64,000 bases of DNA from Winogradskya humida (GCF_016862215.1 NZ_BOMN01000101.1:59105-123104), one strand, 5' to 3'. Shown: positions 9,045 through 18,036, numbered from the stretch's first letter. Notes: generated from the letters alone by a model not told the origin. A program made the numbers and translations.

Positions 9045-9736
9045 CCGTGCGGGAGCGGGGGACGGCGCGAGCCCCGGGATCGGAGCCGATCCGGGTGCTG
9101 ATCGTCGACGACGACGCGCTCGTCCGGGCCGGGCTCTCCATGATCCTGTCGGGGGCCGGTGACCTCGAGGTGGTGGGCGAGGCGGCGGACGGGTCGGAGG
9201 TTCCCGGGGCGATCGCCGCTCACCGGCCGGATGTGGTGCTCATGGACATCCGCATGCCGCGCGTGGACGGGCTGGCGGCCACCGAGATACTGCGGGGGCT
9301 GGCGGGATCACCCGAGGTGATCGTGCTGACGACGTTCGACGCCGATGAGTTCGTGTTGCGGGCGTTGCGGGCGGGGGCCAGCGGATTCCTGCTCAAGGAC
9401 ACGCCACCCGCGGCGATCCTGGACGCGGTCCGCAAGGTGGCGGGCGGCGAGGCGATGCTCTCCCCCACGGTCACCCGGCAGCTGATCGCCCACGTCGCCG
9501 GCCCCGGCCAGAATCCCGGTCGTCGTCAGGCACTCACCATGCTCGGCTCCCTGAGCGAGCGCGAGCGGGACGTCGCGCTCGCCATCGGGCAGGGCAGGTC
9601 GAACGCGGAGATCTCCCAGGAGCTCTTCATGAGCGTGGCCACGGTCAAGGCCCACGTCTCCCGGCTCCTCGTCAAGCTCAGCCTGAACAACCGCGTCCAG
9701 GTCGCCCTCCTCGTCCACGACGCGGGCCTGGCCTAG
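9041..9736 (+). CDS. LuxR/NarL-family response regulator
   Basis: 231 aa from the ATG that overlaps the kinase stop (ATGA); a GTG at 9029 would add four residues. The receiver domain has acidic pocket residues in VLIVDDDALVRAG, the phosphoacceptor Asp in VVLMDIRMP and Lys in FLLKDTPP. The LuxR-type helix-turn-helix (about residues 165-225) includes LSERERDVALAIGQGRSNAEI and VKAHVSRLL. It is the partner of the preceding kinase and a probable regulator of the divergent ABC exporter. An 18-bp tandem duplication follows the gene. Confidence 0.93.
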   Translation: MTVRERGTARAPGSEPIRVLIVDDDALVRAGLSMILSGAGDLEVVGEAADGSEVPGAIAAHRPDVVLMDIRMPRVDGLAATEILRGLAGSPEVIVLTTFDADEFVLRALRAGASGFLLKDTPPAAILDAVRKVAGGEAMLSPTVTRQLIAHVAGPGQNPGRRQALTMLGSLSERERDVALAIGQGRSNAEISQELFMSVATVKAHVSRLLVKLSLNNRVQVALLVHDAGLA

Positions 9737-9738
9737 CG

Positions 9739-9774
9739 CCGGCATCAGAGGGCGGTCCGGCATCAGAGGGCGGT
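9739..9774. repeat. 18-bp tandem duplication across a stop codon
   Basis: CCGGCATCAGAGGGCGGT occurs twice without mismatch (9739-9756 and 9757-9774). The second copy contains the TGA of the dipeptidase gene (minus strand, 9763-9765). The first copy supplies a second TGA in the same frame, 18 nt further on. Confidence 0.9.
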
Positions 9775-10974
9775 GGGCCACATGGGTTCGGCGGCGTGGT
9801 TCTCGGATTCCCGCAGGACGCGCAGGATGTTGCCGCCGGTGAGTTTGGCCAGGTCCTGGGGGGTCCAGCCGCGGGAGGAGAGCTCGAGGAGCAGCCGGGG
9901 ATAGCCCGAGACGTCCTCGAGGCCCTCGGGAAGAAGGTCGCAGCCGTCGTAGTCGCCGCCGAGTCCCACGTGGCCGGGGCCCGCGACCTCACGAATGTGG
10001 TCGATGTGATCCGCGACCTGGGCGATGGTGGCGGTGGGGCGGGGGTTGGCCGTGAGCCAGGGGGCGAAGGCGGGTGGCACGTCGTCACCCCAGATGCCCT
10101 TGCCGGGCGGGTCGGCGACGAGGTCCTCGCCGGGGCGGGGAGCCCGGGGCCATTCGTAGGGGGCGGGGAGGTCCAGGCGGGCCCATTCCTCGTCGGCCGC
10201 CGCGGCCCAGGCCTTGACCTCGGAGGAGACGAAGGGCGGGACGAAGGTGGCCATGCAGACGCCGCCGTTGCCGGGGAGCCGGGACAGGACGTCGTCCGGG
10301 ACGTTGCGGCGGTGGTCGCAGAGGGCCCGGGCGGAGGAGTGGCTGAAGATGATCGGGGCGGTGGCCACGTCCAGGGCGGCGTGCATAGTGGTGGCGGCGA
10401 CGTGGGAGAGGTCGACGAGGACGCCGATCCGTTGCATCTCCGCGACCACGGCGCGGCCCTCGTCGCTGAGGCCGCCGGCCGCGGGTTCGTCGGTGGCGGA
10501 GTCGGCCCAGGGCGTGTTGTGGTTGTGGGTCAGCGTCACGTAGCGCACGCCGAGGCGGGCGAAGGCGCGCAGCACGCCCAGGGACGAGGCCAGGCTGTGG
10601 CCGCCTTCGATGCCGATCAGCGAGGCGATGCGGCCCGAGGCGATCGCCGCGGTGACGTCGTCCGCGGTGAACGCGATGGCCAGGTCACGGGGGTAGGCCC
10701 GGACCAGGCGGTAGACGGCGTCGACCTGTTCCATGGTGGCGGCGACGGCCTCGGGTTCGGTGAGGTCCGACGGGACGTAGACCGACCAGAACTGGCCGCC
10801 GACCCGTCCCTGGCGCAGGCGGGCGATGTCCGTGTGGAACTCCGGGCGGTTCGCGGCGAGCCCGGCGACCCGGTAGCCCGCCTTCGCGCGCAGCGCCATG
10901 GGGAGGTCGTTGTGCCCGTCGATGACCGGCATGGCGGCGAGGGCGGCGTCGACGACGGGCGAGAGGGGTTCCAC
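9763..10974 (-). CDS. Membrane dipeptidase-type zinc peptidase (M19)
   Basis: 403 aa, matching the renal-dipeptidase (M19) family. Metal-binding and catalytic motifs are visible: VIDGHNDLP (HxD, residues about 17-25), IGIEGGHSL (bridging Glu), VDLSHVA and FSHSSARAL (zinc His residues), and GGDYDGCD (Asp). It would hydrolyse dipeptides, possibly D-amino-acid-containing or cell-wall-derived ones. No signal peptide is seen, so it is probably cytoplasmic. The GTG start at 10974 is preceded by a strong AGGAGG about 8 nt upstream. It appears monocistronic and convergent with the response regulator. Confidence 0.93.
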   Translation of the reverse strand: MEPLSPVVDAALAAMPVIDGHNDLPMALRAKAGYRVAGLAANRPEFHTDIARLRQGRVGGQFWSVYVPSDLTEPEAVAATMEQVDAVYRLVRAYPRDLAIAFTADDVTAAIASGRIASLIGIEGGHSLASSLGVLRAFARLGVRYVTLTHNHNTPWADSATDEPAAGGLSDEGRAVVAEMQRIGVLVDLSHVAATTMHAALDVATAPIIFSHSSARALCDHRRNVPDDVLSRLPGNGGVCMATFVPPFVSSEVKAWAAAADEEWARLDLPAPYEWPRAPRPGEDLVADPPGKGIWGDDVPPAFAPWLTANPRPTATIAQVADHIDHIREVAGPGHVGLGGDYDGCDLLPEGLEDVSGYPRLLLELSSRGWTPQDLAKLTGGNILRVLRESENHAAEPMWPTAL

Positions 10975-11145
10975 GGAGCCTCCTGGAGTTGATCAGGGCC
11001 TGCGAAGCATATGACCGGAACTGCCCAGGTGCCCGATATCCGCGGCCGGGAAATCCTCAAGTCCCGCCGAAAGGCTCATCCGCAACCTCCGCGCACCCTC
11101 GCAGAACCGGCCCGCGCTCCCCCCGTCCCGGAATCTTCACCGCAT

Positions 11146-11218
11146 GCCCGGCCGGAACGCCGGGCGCCTTGCCCGGCCGGAACGCCGGGCAAAAGCCCGC
11201 CCGGCCGAGACGCCGGGC
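11146..11218. repeat. Three tandem GC-rich hairpin units upstream of a secreted glycosidase
   Basis: GCCCGGCCGGAACGCCGGGC occurs at 11146-11165 and again at 11171-11190. A variant starting GCCCGCCCGG lies at 11195-11218. Each copy folds on itself (GCCCGGC with GCCGGGC). The array ends about 20 nt before the start codon at 11239, in the untranslated leader. Possible roles are attenuation or mRNA stabilisation. The rest of the 10975-11238 gap shows nothing recognisable. Confidence 0.75.
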
Positions 11219-11238
11219 AGACGCGGGGGAGAAAACAG

Positions 11239-12801
11239 ATGCTGAAGAAGTCGATGACCGCCCTGATCGCGATCACGGCCGGCGCGGGCGCGTTCGGACC
11301 GGCGGCTCACGCCGCGACCCCAGCCGCGGACAAGACCGGCATCACCCTCGCCGCCACCGACGACACGTACGTGTCGAGCAGCCGTAAGAACACCGTCTTC
11401 GGCGCCGACGTAAAGCTGGCCGTCGGACGCCTGGGCAGCGACAGGAAGGTCGGCTTCCTGCGTTTCGTGGTTCCCGCCGGCACCAAGGTCACCGGCGCTG
11501 TGCTGAAGCTGGCCGTGGACGGCAGCGCCGCCGGCAAGTACACGCTGAACCGGGTCGCCGGCACACGCTGGTCCGAGAAGACACTGACCGCGGCGAACGC
11601 CCCCGCGCTGGGTGCTGTCGTGGCGTCGGCGACCGTCACGAAGGCCGCCGACGTGAGCTTCGACCTCGGCAAGGTCGTGACCGGCCCGGGTGTCTACTCG
11701 TTCGCGCTGCAGTCGGGCGCCAAGGACGTGGTGACCCGGTTCCGCAGCGCGGAGAGCAGCACCGGACCGGCGCTGCGCATCAGCACGAAGACGGCGGCCC
11801 TGCCGGCCGAGACCATCCCGCCGGCGATCGAGGACGAGGACATGCCGCCTCCCTCGTCGTCAGCGGGACAGTGCACGACGGGCGCTCTGCTCGTACCCTC
11901 CTGCGGGGTGCTCTGGGGTGCCGCCGCCGGTGGTTTCACGACGGCCCCGCGCGATGCCGCGCTGCAGGACTGGGAGAAGCTCAGCGGTCGCACGGCGAGC
12001 ATCTTCCACACGTACCACAAGGGTGATGAGCCTTTCCCGACCCGGGCCGAGATGGCCATGGCCCGCGACACCGCCCACCCCCGGGTGCTGCTGATCAACT
12101 GGAAGATCGCGTACGGCTCCGACTGGGCCAGGGTCGCCAAGGGTGAGCAGGACGCGCGCATCGACCGGTTCGCCGCCCGGATCAAGTCCTCGTTCCCCGA
12201 GAAGTTCTTCCTCGTCCTCAACCACGAGCCCGAGAACGACGTGGCCGAGACCGGCGCGGGCATGCAGGCCAAGGACTTCGCGGCGATGTACCGCCACACG
12301 ATCCTGCGGCTGCGCGCCCAGGGCGTCACCAACGCGATCAACGTCCTCGCGTACATGGGCAACGAGAAGTGGATGGCGAAGTCCTGGTGGAACGACCTCT
12401 ACCCGGGCGACGACGTCGTCGACTGGATCGGCCTGGACTCGTACGTCAGCGCCGAGCAGGGCGCCTACCACGCCGGCCTCTTCGGTGACCTGCTCGACCG
12501 CGCCCCCAAGGGTGGCCAGGGCTTCTACGACTGGGCCGCCACCAAGCACGCGTCCAAGCCCCTCATGGTCGCCGAGTGGGGCGTCTACCACCGCGTCGGC
12601 ATGACCGCCGACAAGACCGCCGCCTTCCGCAGCGTCCTGCCCGAGCTCGCCAGGCGCAAGCAGATCAAGGCCATCGTCTACTTCGACACCAAGCACGACG
12701 ACCAGGGCGACCGCGACATCAGCATCGACAGCACGCCGGCCAACCTCGCCGCCTTCCGCAAGCTCGCCGCCGACAAGCTCTTCGACGTCACGATCGGCTG
12801 A
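11239..12801 (+). CDS. Secreted GH26-like glycoside hydrolase with N-terminal DNRLRE-type domain
   Basis: 520 aa from the ATG at 11239 (GGGGGAG about 10 nt upstream); the longer upstream reading frame only translates the hairpin array. A signal peptide (KKSMTALIAITAGAGAFG) ends near AHA. Residues about 40-180 form a beta-sandwich of the DNRLRE/CBM96 kind (TDDTYVSSS, GFLRFVVP). After a Pro/Ser linker comes a TIM-barrel resembling beta-mannanases of family 26: the acid/base Glu is predicted in LVLNHEPEND (about residue 330) and the nucleophile Glu in MVAEWGVYH (about 446). It probably degrades extracellular mannan or a related glycan; substrate specificity is inferred. A strong terminator follows. 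Confidence 0.88.
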   Translation: MLKKSMTALIAITAGAGAFGPAAHAATPAADKTGITLAATDDTYVSSSRKNTVFGADVKLAVGRLGSDRKVGFLRFVVPAGTKVTGAVLKLAVDGSAAGKYTLNRVAGTRWSEKTLTAANAPALGAVVASATVTKAADVSFDLGKVVTGPGVYSFALQSGAKDVVTRFRSAESSTGPALRISTKTAALPAETIPPAIEDEDMPPPSSSAGQCTTGALLVPSCGVLWGAAAGGFTTAPRDAALQDWEKLSGRTASIFHTYHKGDEPFPTRAEMAMARDTAHPRVLLINWKIAYGSDWARVAKGEQDARIDRFAARIKSSFPEKFFLVLNHEPENDVAETGAGMQAKDFAAMYRHTILRLRAQGVTNAINVLAYMGNEKWMAKSWWNDLYPGDDVVDWIGLDSYVSAEQGAYHAGLFGDLLDRAPKGGQGFYDWAATKHASKPLMVAEWGVYHRVGMTADKTAAFRSVLPELARRKQIKAIVYFDTKHDDQGDRDISIDSTPANLAAFRKLAADKLFDVTIG

Positions 12802-12812
12802 ACCATGAGATC

Positions 12813-12842
12813 GAGCCGCCCCGCGATCATGCGGGGCGGCTC
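12813..12842 (+). terminator. Intrinsic-type hairpin after the glycosidase
   Basis: A perfect 12-bp stem (GAGCCGCCCCGC / GCGGGGCGGCTC) with a 6-nt loop begins 12 nt after the stop codon. It lacks a U-tract, as is common in high-GC actinomycetes. Confidence 0.8.
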
Positions 12843-12880
12843 ATCGGCGTTGGGCGCGGCGGGGGCGCTAGGGTTGAGGG

Positions 12881-13141
12881 ATGCCGATCGGAGCGCAGCC
12901 GCGTGGGCGGCGGGGGACGGTGGGAGAGCCTTACAGTGCGCTCAACCTCCGGCTGGTTCTTGCCGCTTTCGGGTTTGTCGTCTGCGGCGTGTTGTCGGTG
13001 CTGTTGTTCCGGGCCGGGTGGACCGTGCCCGGGTGGTTGCTCGCCGCGTGGGCGGTGGTGGCTGTTGCAGACGTCGTTGTCGTTCAGTTGCGGCGGCGGG
13101 CGCGGGCTCGGGACGGCGGGGATCACTCCCTGTTCGAGTAG
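12881..13141 (+). CDS. Small two-TM membrane protein (DUF6343-like)
   Basis: 86 aa. A polar Arg/Gly-rich N-terminus is followed by LNLRLVLAAFGFVVCGVLS and a second hydrophobic helix (LLAAWAVVAVADVVVV), then a basic tail. This layout and the ALNLRLVLAAFG stretch match the actinobacterial DUF6343 family as I remember it. No function is known. TAGGGT lies 6 nt upstream of the ATG, suggesting a leaderless mRNA starting just after the preceding terminator. Confidence 0.8.
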   Translation: MPIGAQPRGRRGTVGEPYSALNLRLVLAAFGFVVCGVLSVLLFRAGWTVPGWLLAAWAVVAVADVVVVQLRRRARARDGGDHSLFE

Positions 13142-13194
13142 CTCTAACAGGCGAGGGTTGTCCGGAATAAGAAGTTATGGGTGTTAAGTCCCTG

Positions 13195-13200
13195 TAGCGT
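13195..13200 (+). promoter_or_regulatory. -10 hexamer deciding the metalloprotease start
   Basis: TAGCGT followed by 7 nt leads directly to the GTG at 13208. This supports that GTG over one at 13181 (a non-typical nine-codon extension) as the true, leaderless start. Confidence 0.5.
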
Positions 13201-13207
13201 CCTGCGG

Positions 13208-15316
13208 GTGCGCGCATACGTCCGCCCCTGCCTCGCCGCCGCCGCAGCCGCTTCCCTGCTGCTGACGCCGCTGCCCCTGCAAGCCTCCGCCGCCTCCCGG
13301 CAAGCCCCGGCCGCACCAGAGCAAGCCGCTGTGCCGGAACACGCAGGCGGCTTGGTGGACGACACCCGGGAGCCGGTGCGGAGAACCTATTCGACGGCGG
13401 GGCTGGGCTTCGGGCGTACCGTCAGAAAAGGACGGGCGAACGTCGAAGTCGGTGCCGTCCGGCAGTGGCTCGGTCTGGACGATGCGAACGGCAACTATTA
13501 CCGCAAGGATTTCACCCTGCGGGCGGTCGGGGAGCACATCGAGGTCTGGGTCGCGAACGATCTGCGGTTCCCGGAGCGTGACTGCCGGCCGCGCGATTCC
13601 ACCGATGTGACCGACGCCCAGGTGGGTGCGCTGGTGCACGAGTTCGACACCACGATCTGGCCGCGGGAGACGAGTGCGTTCAGCACGCCGCCCGGGCGGG
13701 ACGGCACCGATCCGCTGATCACCGGGGACTTCACCGGGGACGGGGAGAAGACGGTGACGCTCGTCGACAATGTGCGCGACGACAATTTCTACACGTTCCC
13801 CAAGGCGCCGACCTATATCGCGGGCTTCTTCTCACCGCAGATCAACGAGCTGGTCGACCGCAATGTGATGACGATCGACGCGTACGACTGGAAGCATCGC
13901 ACCGGCGCCACCCCGCCCGATGAGCCGACCGGGGACGTGTGCACGAGCCGGCCCGCGCGGCCCCGGATGTACGAGGGGACGTTCGCGCACGAGTGGCAGC
14001 ACCTGTTGCAGCAGTACACCGATCCGGACGAGGTGACCTGGGTCAACGAGGGGTTGTCCGACTATGCGCAGACGCTGGTCGGCTATGTGGACGCGAGTGC
14101 CACGATCTACCACCCGGGCGCGGACACGCATCTGACCTGTTTCCAGGGGTTCGCGGTGGTGGAGACGAAGTACAACGCCAATCCCCGGGAGTGCGGGGGT
14201 GCCCAGAATTCCCTCACGCTGTGGGACGAGGGGTCGCCGGCGGAGGTGCTCGCGGACTACGGGAACGCGTACCAGTTCATGCTGTATCTGCGGGACCGGT
14301 TCGGGGCGGAGGCGCTGTCGCGGCTGCACCGCGACGGGGCGCATCAGGGGCTGGCGGGGGTGCAGGCGGCGCTGGGTGATGCGGTACGCCTCTACGGCGT
14401 CCTGCACGATTTCCAGACGATGAGCCTGGTCGACAAGACGGTCGGCGATGACGGCGTCATGGTGGGCGTACCCCTGGCGAGGGTGACGGCGCCGAGTCTG
14501 CGCGCCACGGTCAACCTCGCGAACCCCGCCTCCTACGACTGGGCCGGCGCGGCGCCGAACGGTGCCGACTACGTGCGGCTGCGCGACGCGGACGGGCATT
14601 ACCTCACCGGTGCCGAGGTGACGTCGGCGCGGTTCACGGGGGCGAGGACGCTGCCCGCTCTGCCGCTCACGTGGACGGTCCGCGACGGCGCGCTCTTCTC
14701 AGGGCGCGGTAACACCATCGACGCCACCGCGGTGGTCGCCGTGCGGGTGCCCAAGGACGACCCGGCGCTGACACTGCAGGAGGCCTACGGCGCCGAGAAC
14801 GGCTACGACTACGGGTACGTCACCGTGTCCACGGACGGCGGGAAGTCCTACACCGCGGTCGCCGGCGATCACACGGTCGACGGGCCGCTCGGTCCCGGCG
14901 TCACGGGCAGCACGGACGGGCTCCAGCCGCACACCTACGACCTGTCCGCGTACGCCGGGAAGAAGATCCTGCTCGGTTTCCGCTATGTCAGCGACGGCGC
15001 GGTCGACGAGGGCGGCTGGTACCTCGACGACATCTCACTGGGCAGCGTGACGATCAGCGACGGCACCAGCCTCGCGGCGTTCCGCTCGCCGACGCAGATC
15101 GTGCCGGACGCGGTGCACGCGTGGAGCGTACGGCTGATCGGGCTGGACGACGACGGGCCGCGCGCGCGGCAGGTGCCGGTGACGCAGGTGAGTGCGCTCC
15201 GGGCGTACGAAAAAGTGGTCGCTGTTGTGTCCTACGACGAGCCGACCGGAAAGCTGAAGCAGTACGCGCCCTACGTCCTGCAGGCGAACGGCGTGATCCA
15301 GCCCGGCGGCAGTTAG
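13208..15316 (+). CDS. Secreted zinc metalloprotease (M6/immune-inhibitor-A-like)
   Basis: 702 aa from the GTG at 13208. The signal peptide is Ala/Leu-rich (CLAAAAAASLLLTPLPL) with cleavage near ASA. The catalytic site is HEWQH (about residues 261-265), with the third ligand Glu in VNEGLSDYAQ 16 residues later, the gluzincin pattern HExxH...E. An FDTTIWP motif precedes it, as in M6-like peptidases. The C-terminal half contains a jellyroll-like region (about 520-620, DLSAYAGKKILLGFRYVSDG...GGWYLDDISLG), as in choice-of-anchor or MAM-type domains. It is probably an extracellular protease of a saprophyte. It is convergent with the dienelactone hydrolase gene, with a gap of 7 bp. Confidence 0.88.
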   Translation: MRAYVRPCLAAAAAASLLLTPLPLQASAASRQAPAAPEQAAVPEHAGGLVDDTREPVRRTYSTAGLGFGRTVRKGRANVEVGAVRQWLGLDDANGNYYRKDFTLRAVGEHIEVWVANDLRFPERDCRPRDSTDVTDAQVGALVHEFDTTIWPRETSAFSTPPGRDGTDPLITGDFTGDGEKTVTLVDNVRDDNFYTFPKAPTYIAGFFSPQINELVDRNVMTIDAYDWKHRTGATPPDEPTGDVCTSRPARPRMYEGTFAHEWQHLLQQYTDPDEVTWVNEGLSDYAQTLVGYVDASATIYHPGADTHLTCFQGFAVVETKYNANPRECGGAQNSLTLWDEGSPAEVLADYGNAYQFMLYLRDRFGAEALSRLHRDGAHQGLAGVQAALGDAVRLYGVLHDFQTMSLVDKTVGDDGVMVGVPLARVTAPSLRATVNLANPASYDWAGAAPNGADYVRLRDADGHYLTGAEVTSARFTGARTLPALPLTWTVRDGALFSGRGNTIDATAVVAVRVPKDDPALTLQEAYGAENGYDYGYVTVSTDGGKSYTAVAGDHTVDGPLGPGVTGSTDGLQPHTYDLSAYAGKKILLGFRYVSDGAVDEGGWYLDDISLGSVTISDGTSLAAFRSPTQIVPDAVHAWSVRLIGLDDDGPRARQVPVTQVSALRAYEKVVAVVSYDEPTGKLKQYAPYVLQANGVIQPGGS

Positions 15317-15323
15317 GGATCGA

Positions 15324-16076
15324 TCAGGCGAAAACCTCGTCGAGGAAGCCGGTGAGCCGCTGCCAGCTCCGGGCGTCGGCCTTGGGCCGGTACGCGTCGA
15401 TGCCCGGCAGCGTGAACGCGTGCGGCGCCCCGGAGTAGCTGATGATCTCGAAGTCGGCGCCGGCCGCCCGCAGTTCGTTCTCGTAGGCGACGAGCGCATC
15501 GTCGGGGACGACCGGGTCCGCGGCTCCGGTCAGGATCAGCAGCGGCGCCTTGATGTCACCCGGGTCGCTCGCGTCGTGGGTGCTGAGCGCGCCGTGGAAC
15601 GAGGCCGCACCGCGCAGCGCCGCCCCCGTGCGCGCGAACTCCAGCGCCGCGGACCCGCCGAAGCAGTAGCCGATGATCGCGATCCGCTCGGGGTCGACGC
15701 GCGGGTCCGCGGCGAGCTGCTCGTAGCCGGCCCGGACCCGCTCGCGCATCAGCGGCAGGTCGCCGTAGTACTTCATCGCCTCGGCCTGCGCCTGCTCGTG
15801 CTCCGTGGGGCGGATGCCGATGCCGTAGACGTCGACGGCGAACGCCACGTAACCGAGCCGGGCCAGCATCTGCGCCCGGACCTTCGGATAATCCCGCAGT
15901 CCCGTCCAGTCGTGCACGACAAGGATGCCGGGGCGGCGTTCGCTGATCGCGGCGTCGTGCGCGACGTAGCCCTCGAGGGTGACGTCGCCGTGCCGGTAGC
16001 CGACGGTCTCCTCCTCGATCCGCGCGCCCGCGCCGGCGGGGACGGAGTCGAGGAGGGTCTGGTGTTCTGGTGTCAT
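15324..16076 (-). CDS. Dienelactone hydrolase-family alpha/beta hydrolase
   Basis: 250 aa cytoplasmic hydrolase. The nucleophile is Cys in IIGYCFGGSAAL (GxCxG, typical of dienelactone hydrolases). Asp in GAADPVVPDD and His in GAPHAFTLPG complete the triad. It should hydrolyse an ester or lactone; the physiological substrate is unknown. Its ATG overlaps the stop of the isochorismatase-like gene by 4 bp. It is the last gene of the MarR-MFS-hydrolase unit, which suggests detoxification of an aromatic or electrophilic compound (inference). Confidence 0.92.
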   Translation of the reverse strand: MTPEHQTLLDSVPAGAGARIEEETVGYRHGDVTLEGYVAHDAAISERRPGILVVHDWTGLRDYPKVRAQMLARLGYVAFAVDVYGIGIRPTEHEQAQAEAMKYYGDLPLMRERVRAGYEQLAADPRVDPERIAIIGYCFGGSAALEFARTGAALRGAASFHGALSTHDASDPGDIKAPLLILTGAADPVVPDDALVAYENELRAAGADFEIISYSGAPHAFTLPGIDAYRPKADARSWQRLTGFLDEVFA

Positions 16077-16663
16077 GCCGCCACCGTAGCCGTGATCTTG
16101 CGCAGGATCTCGGCGGTGGTGCCGGTCTCGCCGAGGCGGGGAAAGATCCGCTCCACGCTGTGGGTGTGGGCGTCGGCGCTCCGGTCGGTCATCGCGTCCG
16201 TGGCCAGCGTGACGTGGTAGCCGTGCTCGTAGGCGGCGCGGGCGGTCGACTCGACGCCGATGCTCGTGGCGATGCCGGTGAGGACGATCTGGGTGACGCC
16301 GCGGCGGCGCAGTTGCAGGTCGAGATCGGTGCCGTGGAACGCGCCCCAGTTGCGCTTGGTGACCAGGATGTCCTCAGGGTGCCCGGCCAGGTCGTCGACG
16401 ATCCGGTCCCAGCCCTGCGGCGGCGTGGCGCCCCGGGTGCTCGGGATGTCCGTGCGGCCGGGTGCCGCGTCCGCGCCGTCCGGGGCGAAGCTCACGCGCA
16501 CCAGCACCACAGGCAGGCCCGCGGCGCGGAAGGCGCCGGCGAGCTCGGCCGAGCGCGCGGTCACCTCGGCGGTCGGGTAGGGCGCGCCGGTCGCGCCGAC
16601 GATGCCTTTCTGCAGATCGATGACGACCAGGGCGGTCTTCGGGTCGAGGGTCGTGACGGGCAT
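16073..16663 (-). CDS. Isochorismatase-like hydrolase lacking the catalytic Cys
   Basis: 196 aa from the ATG at 16663. The fold signatures are LVVIDLQKGI (catalytic Asp), VTKRNWGAF (catalytic Lys) and LTGIATSIGVESTARAAYE. In cysteine hydrolases of this superfamily the last motif has Cys where this protein has Gly (SIGVEST), as in true isochorismatases and some actinobacterial relatives. It may therefore not use a Cys nucleophile. It lies 8 bp downstream of the MFS pump gene and overlaps the hydrolase gene, so it is part of the MarR-regulated unit. Confidence 0.88.
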   Translation of the reverse strand: MPVTTLDPKTALVVIDLQKGIVGATGAPYPTAEVTARSAELAGAFRAAGLPVVLVRVSFAPDGADAAPGRTDIPSTRGATPPQGWDRIVDDLAGHPEDILVTKRNWGAFHGTDLDLQLRRRGVTQIVLTGIATSIGVESTARAAYEHGYHVTLATDAMTDRSADAHTHSVERIFPRLGETGTTAEILRKITATVAA

Positions 16664-16671
16664 GCGGATCC

Positions 16672-18036
16672 TTACTTCTCTGCGTTGACCAGTTTCAGGG
16701 ACCGGTCGGGGATGATCACGACGAGCATGAGCGTCGCCGCGCCGAGCATGAAGATCGCCAGGTGGTGCAGGCCGGCGGTGCCGGCGTCCGCGCCGAGGAA
16801 GGCGCCGTTCGCGGCGGAGGCGAGGATCGCGCCGAGGTAGGTGAACGTGCGCAGCAGCCCGGCGCTCTGCCCCATCCGGTCGGCCTGCGCCTGATGGAAC
16901 ACGGCGTTCTGGTTGGCCAGGTTGTTGAGGCCCTGCGGGATGCCGACCACCAGACCGAGACCGATCAGGGCGATCAGCGGGGTGCCCTGATCCACGACGA
17001 GCAGCAGCGCGCACGCGACGATCTGGGCGGCCGCGCCGACGAGGAGTTTGGCGCGCACGCCGCGGTGCCGGCCAGTGATCGTGGAGACCACGATGGCCAT
17101 CAGGAACGAGGGCAGCAGGATCAGGCCGGCATGCGAGGCGCTGAGGCCGCGGCCCGCCTCCAGCCACTGCGTATACCCGTAGATGAAGGCATAGGAGACG
17201 GCGTACGCCAGCAGGTTGCGCCCGTACGTCGTCAGCAGCGGCCCGTTCCCGCCGAGGACCCGGAGATCCAAGAACGGTTCCTGGGTACGCAGTTCGCGCA
17301 GCGCGAAGCCCGCTCCCCCGGCGACGGTCAGCGCCAGCAGCCACAGCGTGACCACGTGCGGCTCCATCAGGAAGAACAGCAGCGCCGTCAGCGACACGGC
17401 GAACAGTCCGATGCCGATCACGTCGAAACGCGGCCGTTCCCGCGGAGCCACCGTGCGCGGCAGCCGCCAGATGCCGAGGACCAGGCACAGCAGCGCCATG
17501 GGGACGTTGATCGCGAAGATCGTGCGCCAGCCGCCGAGCCCGATGAGCAGCCCGCCCACGGTCGGCCCCACCACGGCGACGGTCTGCGCGCCCACGGCCA
17601 GCGCGGTCAGCACGCCGGCCGGGCTCTTCGCGCCGGTGCGCTCGGCCTCGCGGCGGACCAGGTACATCGCGGCGGGGTAGCCGGCGCACGTACCGAATCC
17701 GATCAGGACCCGCGCGATCACCAGGACCCACAGGTCCGGGGCGAGCGCACCGGCCAGGCCGCCGAGACCCAGCAGCACGGCACCGCCCAGATAGAGCTTG
17801 CGCGGACCGTACGTGTCGACGAGCTTGCCGACCACCGGCTGCCCCACGGCGGTCGCGAGGTAGAGGCCCGACACCAGCCAGGCCGTCTGCGCCGGGGACG
17901 CCCCGAGCGCGAGACCGATCGGGATCAGCGCGACGGCGATCATCGACGAGTTGACCGGGTTGAGGACGGTGCCCAGGAGCATCGGCGGGATCAGCCGCCG
18001 GTCGAACGCCGCGGGCGCGGTGGTCATCGTGGTCAC
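16672..18036 (-). CDS. MFS transporter (DHA2-like drug efflux)
   Basis: 454 aa with 12-14 predicted membrane helices. Family motifs are visible: PVVGKLVDTYGPRKLYLGG (motif A-like loop between helices 2 and 3), and VARVLIGFGTCAGYPAAMYL. It starts at the GTG at 18036, whose TGA partner ends the MarR gene (GTGA overlap); an ATG follows at 18027. It is probably a proton-driven exporter for a toxic compound, co-transcribed behind the MarR regulator and ahead of two hydrolase-type enzymes. Confidence 0.9.
   Translation of the reverse strand: MTTMTTAPAAFDRRLIPPMLLGTVLNPVNSSMIAVALIPIGLALGASPAQTAWLVSGLYLATAVGQPVVGKLVDTYGPRKLYLGGAVLLGLGGLAGALAPDLWVLVIARVLIGFGTCAGYPAAMYLVRREAERTGAKSPAGVLTALAVGAQTVAVVGPTVGGLLIGLGGWRTIFAINVPMALLCLVLGIWRLPRTVAPRERPRFDVIGIGLFAVSLTALLFFLMEPHVVTLWLLALTVAGGAGFALRELRTQEPFLDLRVLGGNGPLLTTYGRNLLAYAVSYAFIYGYTQWLEAGRGLSASHAGLILLPSFLMAIVVSTITGRHRGVRAKLLVGAAAQIVACALLLVVDQGTPLIALIGLGLVVGIPQGLNNLANQNAVFHQAQADRMGQSAGLLRTFTYLGAILASAANGAFLGADAGTAGLHHLAIFMLGAATLMLVVIIPDRSLKLVNAEK

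Noticed and set aside
11011..11238. Extended start for the glycosidase through the hairpin array
   Set aside because: The signal peptide begins at 11239 with a good ribosome-binding site; the extension only translates the repeats.
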